49,510 nucleotides of DNA, taken from positions 1-49,510 of the forward strand of contig LGRX02003690.1 in NCBI GenBank assembly GCA_001247695.2. The letters are read 5' to 3'. Source of the stretch: Cymbomonas tetramitiformis (Eukaryota; Chlorophyta; Pyramimonadophyceae; Pyramimonadales; Pyramimonadaceae). How positions within the stretch are numbered: the stretch's first letter is position 1; every line of letters begins with the position of its first letter. The notes beneath the pieces were generated by a model. It made no database searches, was not told the origin of the DNA, and saw only the letters and a list, made by a program, of their open reading frames with translations. A program made the translations under genes and the position numbers. Below, one piece after another: positions 41,475 through 49,510 of the stretch.

Positions 41475-44400
41475 TTAGATAAGAGCTTGCTCAGCATCTT
41501 CTGTCGTAACGCCATCCATTGCGAACCTGCCCATGCTGAAGGTGAACATACCCACTCCAGAAGCTTCTCCTCCTCGCAACATCCTGGCTCTTGTCAAAGG
41601 GTTGCGAAACACCATGACCCACATGCATCTTCTGCCAATAGGTCCATGCTCTAAATGTCCAATCACATGTAAACGTCCAGCGTGACACAGCTTACGAAAG
41701 TATTGTGCCCTGCTTTCTGTCATATCTGTCATGTAGTGCGATGGCACGTGAATACAAGCCACCACTCGACTGGCCAGTACTGCCAATGGCAACGCAATAT
41801 CCAGCACTGCGAACCAGGGTGAAGTCACCACCGCGTCACACACCCCATACTTCTCCTTCCAGGCTCGATAATTGCCCGGCTGTAAAGCATTAAGGGCTTC
41901 GTGCCACTTCAACTGCGGATTCCAATCATTGTTCATAACCTTCAGGTGAGGCCATTCCAACGACATAACCTTGCCAATGACACCTGTGCCAGCCCAAGGA
42001 TCCCACACCTGTGTGATCTTCTCCCAAGTCACCTCGTGCGCCAAACGTCTGACCTCCTGAGGAACTGTCATCACCAATTCTAAGCCCCAATCCAGTTGAC
42101 TGGCAATCTTCACCTGAGCTCTGCTCAGTTGCGTCACATCTCCTCTCTTCTGCACTTCCTCGGGGCTCATGGCCTGCACCGTGGACGTCTTGCGGAGACT
42201 TCTCGCGCGAGTGTGCTGCTCTGCACACTTCCTGCTCAAGATGGTGCGATGGCCCTCATGCCAGAATCCTGGCATCACTTCTGTGATCACTCTGCTGAGC
42301 TCCTCCTGGTTTCCCCAGGCCACTCTGTCAGGAAGCTCCCCCATGCTCCCTTCTTTTCTGAGCATCTGCCGCGAGGTCAGCGCCTGCCATGGGTCTTCAC
42401 GTCCCGGCCTCACTGCACGATGCGGACCCACGTCTGCAGGCAACAATACCACATCTGATCCCAGCTTCTCTCTCAGCTGCAGCTCCATGGCCGCCATCTT
42501 GTCGACGATTGACGCGCTCACCTCGGCGGCAGCTGCCACCACGGTCCCACCTAAGCACTTGGGACATTGCCAATCCCCTTCAGGTACTCCATCCAGCGCT
42601 GGATTCAGACACCACGTGTGATAACCACGGTTACAGGTGTCACACAGCAACATGGCTGCCTCCCCATCTGTCCGCATGCACGCCTCACACGCGAGATGCT
42701 TGCTGGGAATGGCTGCACTGCAGTCGTACTGGTCTTTCACTTGTAGGTGACATGGTGCAATATTTTGCACTGTGCTCTTCTCCCGCAGCTTCGTGCTGTC
42801 CTCCAACACTACCACTCCATCTCTTTGCACCTTGACTATCTTCAGGATGGCTGACTTGGTGGCCACCTCCATGCCAGAGCGCGGTTGTTGTCGTATATAT
42901 ACGAAATCGCCTGCCTTGAACTGGTGCGGCTTCGGCTCGTAACTGCCACTCCTCCTGTGCTCGTACCGTAAAGTGTCGCGGTGCTGAGCGATCTCCAGGT
43001 TGCACCCTGCATGTACCATGAGCCTCTTCACGATGGCGGCTCGCTGCAACAGATCATCAGCCAGTGTCTTCTCCTCCTGCTTCCCAAAGTCCAACTCGGG
43101 TCGAGCACGAAGATCCGGTGGCACCGTGGCTTCCTGAGCGAACAGCAAGGTGAATGGCGCCACTCCAGTGGACTGCTGCCTAGCTGCGTTGTAGCTGAGT
43201 ACGAGTGACCAGAGCATCTCATCCCACTCGAAGTCCAGGCCCTTGTCGAGGGCCATCTTCTTGAAGCAAAACTTGAGGGTGCGTACCACCCGTTCAGTTA
43301 AGCCATTGCTCTCTGGAGAACTCGGTGAAGTCACTCTTCGGTCAATGAGACACTGCTCGCATAGAGCAGAGAACTCACCTTCAAACTCTGTGCCCCCATC
43401 CACCAAACATTCTGCAGGCGCCCCAAACACGGATAGGACATGATAGCGAAATGCGCTGGCGATGGTGGCGGCCTCCTTGTCGGGGATTGGAACACACACG
43501 ACGAATCGCGTGTAGTGCTCAATCATGACCAAGACGCGTTGGTTCCCAGCTTTCGTGATGCGTTTCGTAGGCCACGCTAAATCCAGGGACCAGCGATACA
43601 TGAAGGACTTGATCTCCAGCGGCGTGAGATTCGCCTCCTCCCGTGCATAGTGCGTCTTCACCCTCTGGCAAGTCTGGCACTGAGTGACCACTGCTTGCAC
43701 ATCCTGTTTCATGCCTGCCCAGTAATGGCGTTGCCACAACAGGTTCAATGTCCGCCTGATGCCCCAATGGCCAGTCCTCTCATGGTACTCACGCACCAAC
43801 TGAATCCTGTCACAGGGCTTGGGCACCAGCAGCTCCTTACCACTGACGGTGACCATGTATAACTCGCCCATGAGCTCGTCCCAACGGTGACGCGCTGCCC
43901 TCTTCCTTACCCTGTGATATTCCTCCTTGGGCACCTCCACTCTTCCTCCTGTCTTGATCCACGCGAGGCATAGTTCGTCCTCGTGTATATCGGGGTATCT
44001 TTCTCGGAATGACTCCTGGTTGGTTACGCTGGCTAGCATGGCAACCATTCTCGTAGTGTCGGGCAGCTTAGGCAGCCTCATCTCTTTCTCCTTTGTCACT
44101 GGTGCCCATTCTGGGGCTGAGCTTGTCTCTGCTGGCTTGCCTCCAGGTCTTGAAAAGGCCTGCCGGTGACGTGCCTCGTAGCCCGCGAGCTTCATGGAGG
44201 CCATCTTCCACTGCCTGCGGCGTGGAACAGCGTCGGCGGTGCCTAGCCCCTGTGTACCTTTCTGTCCTTGGCTGCACATGCGTTGCAGTCGTTCTTCCCA
44301 GTCCTGATGGCTGAGGCGTCGCGCGACTTGCTGGGTGTAGCCGCTGGAACTGGTGATCCACTCTGCTAGTTGGGCTCGCACCGGCTCAGCCGTGCCCTCG

Positions 44401-47400
44401 GAGGTGGCAGCCACCTTGGTGGCTTTCGCGATGGGGATGGCAACTAGCGTGCCATGTTCCTCCTCCTCACTCTCCTCACTCTTCGGCAGTTTGGTCGTGC
44501 TGACCTCGGCAATCGCATACAATAGCTCCATTGCTCTTCGGTCCATGGCAAGGCCAAGCACTCCTGCCAATTCTTCGTCTTTCATGCCATGTGCCGCGCG
44601 CAGCTCACCTGCGCTGTACCCCATGGCAACTGACTTCTCGTCCAGGTTAACCTCTCTGGTCTCCCCCACTTCATCATCATCTCCTTTCCTCACCACTGTG
44701 CCTGCGCGAGGCGCGCGAAAAGCACGAGAGTTTTGCGTCGCCAAGATGGTTGGCAATACTCTCATAGGCTCCCCTACAACGTTGGCGGTGTAGTGAGGCT
44801 TCCTGTCTCCTGTGACGACCCTGCGCGGCTTCCAGCCTCGCTGCAGAATATCGCGCACGTATCTGTCTGGTGGTCTGTCCACCTGCTCCATCACCAGATT
44901 GAACTGCTGATTTTGGAACAGATTGCTCCAATATGCTCGTAGACGATGCGCGTATGATCCCGCGCGCGCCGCGTCAAAGGACACCGGCTGGCCCACCACG
45001 CTGTTGATGATGGGAAACACCTCCTTCCTGATCTTCGAGTTCTCCCTATGTGACAGCGGAGAAACGTTTTCTAGCACATATGCTGGCGGTCTCTGAGGCT
45101 GCAGCTGTTGCAGCGTGGAGAGAACTCGCACTGCCTGGTAGAACAGTCTGCTGTGCCTGCCCTCCAGACCAGCCAGCTTGCCAGCTGGTGACAGGTCCTG
45201 GCATGGATATCCACACACCATGACCCACTGCTCTCCACTCAATGCCCCTGCATGTACGAGGTCAATGAGGCTGGTGTCTTCGATGTTGCTGGGCAGTTGC
45301 TCCAAGTGGGCTGCCTCGGCACGGAACAAGTCAGGATGACGGCGGCTGAGCGCCATGCACCTGGCCCTGGCTACTGTCTGGCTGGACTTCGAGATGTCCT
45401 GGTAGAGGTACTTGTTGACCTTAACTCCGCAGCGCAAGAGCATCTCTAGTCCAGCACACAGGCCCCCACACGGCTCATAGCAGACCACGCCCTCTTCTCT
45501 GGCTTCCCGGAAGAAGCTCTTGTCAATCACTCTCGTGTCGACCTTCTTCGGCACTTTGAGCTTACCACCCTCCATGGTCTCGTCGCCGTATATCGCTGGT
45601 GAGCCTCCGGAATGCATGCCCCTGATCGGCCGGACCTGGCTGAGGGCATCCCAGGCGACTCGAGTCAATCTGCCCGAGCACCTGGCCACTTCCGGGTGGT
45701 CAGTGTCAAACATGACCCCCTTGTTACACTCCAGCTCTTCTTGGTAGTGCACATCAAACAGTCGATGGACTGCACTAGTCCCCAGCTGCTCCCTGGCCAT
45801 GTTCTCGCAGTAGTTGGCCACCTGGGCTTCTGGGCTTACTTCGGGACCAAGTGGTGGCTCCCTGGTTACTTCCAAGCAAATGATGTCTGCGAAACAGCGC
45901 GTTGGCCTCTCGGCACGCCCCGCTTCCCTGGCTCGGTCCCCTTCACGATCCAAACGGGCACCAGTCTCGTCTGCGGTGCTGGGCAGTGGGTACCTGGATG
46001 GCACATCCGCGTTCTCATTCTTCGGACCTGGTCGGTATTGGACCGTGAACTCAAACTCCTGGAGGCTGATGGCCCAGCGTAGGTGTTGACCTTGTAGGTC
46101 CCCCTTCTCCATGAGTGTTGTGAGCGGCGAATGGTCGGTGATCAGCGTGAAGTGGATCCCGTGCAGGTACTGTCGTAATGTGCGGATGGCCCACACCACT
46201 GCCAGCATCTCACCCTGGAAGCTCGCGTACTGTCTCTCGGTTTTCGACAGCGAGCGGCTGATGACCACACAGATGTGCTCTACGCCATTCTCGTCCTTCT
46301 GTCCCAGCACTGCGCCAATGCCATGGTTGCTCCAGTCTGTGTAGAGGAAGATGGGCTTGCTGTAATCAATGGGCTTCAAACATCTCCCCGAACACAGGGC
46401 ATCCTTCAATGCTTGCAATGCCTGGTCCTGATCCTTCCCCCAAGCTTCCTTGACATCCAACACTTCCTTTCTGAGCAAGTCGTTCAATGGTCGTGCCATC
46501 TCTGAGTAGTTGGGTCCCATGGGTTCCCCCACCAGACCTTTGTAATAGTTCATGAGTCCAAGGATGGAGCGTACTCCAGTTTTATCCTCGGGCTTGGGCA
46601 GCTCTTGGATGGCCTTGCACTTGATGTCCTGCGCGCCAATGGTGTTATAGCCGATGCGGTAGCCAAAGAAGTCCACCGTGGCTGACCCGAAGGTCGACTT
46701 GCCCGAATGCAGACGTATCCCTGCATCCCCCAAAGTGCGAAGCACGGCTTCCACATCCTTGATGTGCTGCTCAGCGGTGTCTGAGTATATGCACACGTCA
46801 TCGACGTACGCCACCGTGCAGTGTTGCAGGTGACGTAGCTCGTAGTCCATGATCCTGATGAAGGCTGCGGTCGCTCCAGCTGCTCCAAACGGCATGGATG
46901 TGTAGCGATAAAGCTGGTTGCCCCACCAGAACGCTGTCTTGTCCCTGTCCTCCTCAGTGGTCATGGGAATCTGGTGGAACGCCTTGGTCGCGTCCAGGGT
47001 AGTCTTGAACTTGGCCTTGGCCACGCGCTGGTAGAGCTCTTCTGGACGATGTGGTAACGTGTTATCCTTCAGCGACAACCGGTTCGTAGACCGGAGGTCG
47101 ACGCAGAATCTCGTCGAGGTCCACTGTCCAGTGTCGTGATCCTTCTTCCCCGCAACCACCACGTTGCTGGCGTGTCTGCAGTGCTGCGAAGCCGGCTCGA
47201 TGAAGCCATATTCCAGCAGTTCCTTGCAGTGCAGGTCGATGATCTCCTGCTCTCCCGGGCTGTATTTTCTCGGTCGTTGGTAAGCTACCTTAGTCTCGTC
47301 CTTGAAAGGGATGGCGAAGGTCGCATGTGTCGCGCCCCCATGGTAGCCTTTGATGTCCTGCGGCTTGTTGGCGAAGCAGTAGCTGCACCTCCTTACCACG

Positions 47401-47742
47401 TTGCGCATCTCCTCCCAATTCTCCTCGGTGAACTCGGGATGTCCTCCGAAGGTGGCATTGAGCTCGGTGTCCAGCCACGCGGCCTCGTCCTTGGTGACCC
47501 TGGTCGTGCCCCCTGGCTGTAACGTGTCCAGCACCGTGTGCGGAAGCACCTCGTCTGCTCTGCCACCATAGCCTCCCATCCGGTGTCCCATTGGCGCGAA
47601 GACCTCTGGTCTTCCCAGGCGGTCCTGGCAGATCTGGTCGGCGAGCCCGAGCATGATCCCATCGTCAGTACGCCCTGAAACTCCCCAGGGGCCACAGCGG
47701 CCACCCAAGCAGCCACCGCTAGCAGCAGCAAAAGTTTTAAAA
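41475..47742 (-). CDS. pol: RT-RNaseH-C5 DNMT-integrase-PHD-methyltransferase
   Basis: Residues are numbered from the upstream end of the open frame (48347); real pol begins at about residue 203. RT 355-575 has LDATKAFHQIP at 451 and YVDD at 514-517. RNase H 665-790 has YTDWSNHG and TDHSPL. C5 methyltransferase 950-1280 has a motif I region at 956, PCQDLS with the catalytic Cys at 1048-1053, ENV at 1093-1095, HRLRAYWSN at 1134 and a C-terminal MGYS segment; the layout resembles DNMT3. Integrase has an HHCC site (H1522, H1527, C1557, C1560) and D1589, D1650, E1685. PHD finger 1887-1931 has complete C4HC3 ligands. The second methyltransferase 2090-2260 has DPWAGTGVI at 2116, NNDW at 2139 and TSPWF at 2175. 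The C5 domain sits between RNase H and integrase. Substrates are inferred, not shown. Confidence 0.92.
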
Positions 47743-48517
47743 TTCTGCTGGTACCCACTGGTTTGACTGGAGGGTGAAGGGTCAGTATGCAAGTCAACAT
47801 CCTCCACCCCCCTTGCATACGGCCCAGGCCTCCTCCCGCAGACACGTAGACCACCAGCGCCAAGACTGATATCACATAGACACAGTGCGCCACTTGGTAG
47901 CAAGCGGCTGTGACCTGCAGGCGCTGCAGTCGGGCGGCAAAGCGCGGCTTCTGCATGCGTCGAGGAACGGCTGCCAGCGTAGCCGGCCCTGCGGCCAAGA
48001 TCCGCTGGGCGACCGCCAGCGCGCGACCTGCCTGAGTCTCCAGCGTGGCGAACGTGCCACCATCGTAAATCAAGCCGGAGCATGGCAACCCATGGTGGAC
48101 AACGTGGGCGCCAACCGTCAAGACGCACCCCAGAGTGCCGACCATGTGCGTGAAGTGCATGGCGAGCATGGCGAGACAGAACCGTAGCAATGGCACGTAC
48201 CACAGCCCACGCCGGGCGTGGTGGAGCCCAGCTACCTCGAGAGCACCCTTGGTCAACAGCAGTAGGTGCCTGGCCAGCTCCAACAGCACTCGCAGAGGCG
48301 CCTGTTGATGTGCCCACGGCTCGAGTGGTGCTGCGCGCATGGCCCACAATGCGCGTGCCATGGCTCTGCGGGGCACTTCAGCGTGGAATGCCCAGCAGGC
48401 TACGACCTCACCAAGAAATCTGAATACCTCCATAGCCATCCATACTGCCATCACTGCAAAATGAGGCAGCTGCGGCCAATGCAAGCGCACGAACACCCCC
48501 ACGAGCAGGAAGCACAC
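47393..48517 (-). CDS. multi-membrane-segment ORF before pol, 374 aa
   Basis: Starts at the ATG at 48517. Hydrophobic stretches at about residues 16-44, 76-97, 107-140 and 207-226 look membrane-spanning, separated by basic segments. A further Leu/Ala-rich stretch begins at 258. Past residue 258 the frame overlaps true pol, so its last 110 residues are probably a shadow. A T TTA AAA heptamer at codons 259-261 could shift ribosomes into pol, giving a fusion. Gypsy elements can carry env-like genes after pol, but a membrane ORF before pol is unusual. An alternative is a Leu/Ala-rich capsid or protease region that only looks hydrophobic. YDGG at 151 is not a convincing aspartic protease site. Confidence 0.55.
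   Translation of the reverse strand: MCFLLVGVFVRLHWPQLPHFAVMAVWMAMEVFRFLGEVVACWAFHAEVPRRAMARALWAMRAAPLEPWAHQQAPLRVLLELARHLLLLTKGALEVAGLHHARRGLWYVPLLRFCLAMLAMHFTHMVGTLGCVLTVGAHVVHHGLPCSGLIYDGGTFATLETQAGRALAVAQRILAAGPATLAAVPRRMQKPRFAARLQRLQVTAACYQVAHCVYVISVLALVVYVSAGGGLGRMQGGWRMLTCILTLHPPVKPVGTSRILKLLLLLAVAAWVAAVAPGEFQGVLTMGSCSGSPTRSARTAWEDQRSSRQWDTGWEAMVAEQTRCFRTRCWTRYSQGARPGSPRTRPRGWTPSSMPPSEDIPSSPRRIGRRCATW
47735..47741 (-). promoter_or_regulatory. putative -1 ribosomal frameshift heptamer
   Basis: The minus strand reads ATT TTA AAA CTT in the upstream frame, so T TTA AAA fits X XXY YYZ in register. The -1 product continues directly as the pol frame (ACT TTT GCT). About 11 nt downstream, AGCGG and CCGCT can pair around a 15-nt loop. 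Confidence 0.55.
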
Positions 48518-48582
48518 CTGAGTGCGCTTCGCCCGCCTATCATTGGCGGGCTGCGTGCCCGGCTTTTCGCCGGGGCTGCTTT

Positions 48583-49510
48583 TCAGTGACGGGCGCGCCG
48601 GGCTGCAGCCGGCCCGGTGCCCCCTTGAAAAGGCCCCAGTGCGCTCTGTCTTCTCCTCTCCTCCCAGATCTCATCATAACTTTGGCGTCTCTGGGGAGCG
48701 CGCGAAGCGCCAATGCCGGCATGTCGACCGCGAGCCGCGTCCTGACGATGAGCGCCTTCCCTGGGGCTCGGAGATCTCCTCCTGCGCTGGCCAGCTCGTG
48801 GTGAACGTTGCTGTACGGCACTCTCAGTTGGACTCTGCGGGCGCGCTGCAGGGTGGCCTGAAGGTCGAGTGTCGACATGCGCAACGAAGCCACTGGAACG
48901 CTCCGGGCTGCTGGGTGCTGTAGAGCTCGGGGTTGATGGCACGTACGAAACGGAGTCCTGCTCTTGTGCAGCTGGAGGCACGGCTTCGGTCTGCTGCGTG
49001 CAGACGGAATGTGCCGGGGATCTCAGAATGTCGTTGATTGACCGGTGCTCAGGTCTCTGTGCCATGTTGCACTCCAAGCCCATGGTCGATATCCCGCCGA
49101 GAACTCGGCCAGAGTAGGGTGTCGGCGTGGGCGTGGCTCGCGCGCCATCACGACCATCAAGCCCCGGGCAGTCTGGCCCAAGCGTGCTCATCCTCGCAGT
49201 CGCGTGGGCAGCACGAGGTCGTTCTTCATATTCTCTGATGATCGCCTGACGTGCCCGTATCGATTCCGAGAGAGCCGCCATGGTGGTGTGGTTTGCTGCG
49301 ACCTCGGCCTGCCCTTGTGCCAAACTGGCAGACAGCCCAACAAGTCTTTCACTGATGACCTCCACGCTGTCTTCATCCTCTGTCTGCGGTGATGGTGTTC
49401 TGGTGCGACCCGTGTGAGTGCTCACACCCTCAACAGCCGCGAGGTCGGAAGAGTATCCCGAGATGTTGCCATCCCCCTCCTCACTTCCTGCATCCTCTCC
49501 CTCGATTGGG
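48583..49510 (-). CDS. gag-side ORF, partial at right edge
   Basis: The frame is open from the window edge to a stop at 48583. No Met is needed inside, so the 5' part is missing. The visible region begins acidic. Then comes a helix or coiled-coil-like segment (VISERLVGLSASLAQGQAEV...). The rest is Ser/Pro/Arg-rich and probably disordered, with RSPRAGQRRRRSPSP near the end. No zinc knuckle or capsid motif is visible in this part; capsid would lie further upstream. Its position, 65 bp before the membrane-like ORF, and the orientation make it the gag region of the large element. Confidence 0.6.
   Translation of the reverse strand, partial: PIEGEDAGSEEGDGNISGYSSDLAAVEGVSTHTGRTRTPSPQTEDEDSVEVISERLVGLSASLAQGQAEVAANHTTMAALSESIRARQAIIREYEERPRAAHATARMSTLGPDCPGLDGRDGARATPTPTPYSGRVLGGISTMGLECNMAQRPEHRSINDILRSPAHSVCTQQTEAVPPAAQEQDSVSYVPSTPSSTAPSSPERSSGFVAHVDTRPSGHPAARPQSPTESAVQQRSPRAGQRRRRSPSPREGAHRQDAARGRHAGIGASRAPQRRQSYDEIWEERRRQSALGPFQGGTGPAAARRARH

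Larger units (their letters stand above)
41216..49510 (-). mobile_element. large Ty3/gypsy-type retrotransposon with two methyltransferases
   Basis: The minus-strand element runs off the right edge, so at least 8.3 kb is present and the 5' LTR is outside. Order in transcription: gag-side ORF (49510-48583), membrane-like ORF (48517-47393), pol in the -1 frame (about 47742-41475), polypurine tract GATGGGGGA (41448-41440) and 3' LTR (41439-41216, TGTTGAG...GCGACA). RT before integrase places it with Ty3/gypsy. Frames are intact throughout, which suggests a recent and possibly active copy. No D(S/T)G protease was recognised. Confidence 0.88.

Noticed and set aside
48060..48075. Aspartic protease active site (YDGG) in the membrane-like ORF
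   Set aside because: Lacks D-S/T-G-A and the second hydrophobic-hydrophobic-G motif, so it cannot be supported.
47743..48347. First 200 residues of the open pol frame as real protein
   Set aside because: Arg/Pro/Gly-rich shadow of the overlapping hydrophobic ORF. The frameshift signal and the domain content indicate that pol proper starts near 47742.

Overview
The window looks like a repeat-rich stretch of the nuclear genome of a eukaryotic microbe, most likely an alga or a related protist. The reasons are candidate spliceosomal introns (GT-AG, possibly one GC-AG), several classes of retrotransposon, many satellites and foldback repeats, and decayed AT-rich blocks that resemble inserted DNA-virus fragments. 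I see no prokaryotic operon structure and cannot name the species.

Layout. 1-4395 is an AT-rich, compact, intronless gene cluster that looks like a decayed virus insertion: small unknown ORFs, a lipase-fold gene and a Gly/Ser-rich structural-type gene. Frameshifts and a 511-bp MITE break it, and a TGTCA satellite cuts it off. 4396-9208 is repeats and palindromes plus a tandemly duplicated acidic-protein gene. 9209-10264 is a 5'-truncated beta-class DNA methyltransferase. 12.3-16.3 kb holds short candidate exons of a spliced host gene, with a 57-bp and a second minisatellite in or beside it. 17960-18835 is a free-standing methyltransferase-like gene. 19350-20333 is the 3' end of a Ty3/gypsy-type element (minus strand). 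20382-22255 is the probable 3' end of another LTR element (plus strand). 22371-23712 is a second AT-rich virus-like block with two broken GIY-YIG nuclease genes and arrays of short repeats. 24-30 kb has a two-exon gene model, a decayed Ty1/copia RNase H, an ankyrin exon and another candidate exon. 31-33 kb is hairpins and a long CATGA satellite. 33601-37211 is a complete short LTR retrotransposon with two LTRs that read identical and a 5-bp target duplication. 37284-37941 is a 5'-truncated LINE. 38-40.6 kb holds ATATTG arrays, two tRNA-like sequences and a foldback element.

The main discovery is the large minus-strand Ty3/gypsy element from 41216 to the right edge. Its pol reads RT, RNase H, C5 DNA methyltransferase (DNMT3-like motif pattern), integrase, PHD finger, then a second Rossmann methyltransferase with DPWAGTG and TSPWF motifs. 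A membrane-protein-like ORF sits between the gag-side ORF and pol. It overlaps pol in the -1 register, with an in-register T TTA AAA slippery heptamer at the overlap. The C-terminal methyltransferase recurs in the truncated copy at 19599-20333 and has a distant stand-alone relative at 17960-18835. My reading is a retroelement that carries its own chromatin reader and two different DNA-modifying activities; the activities are inferred from motifs only.
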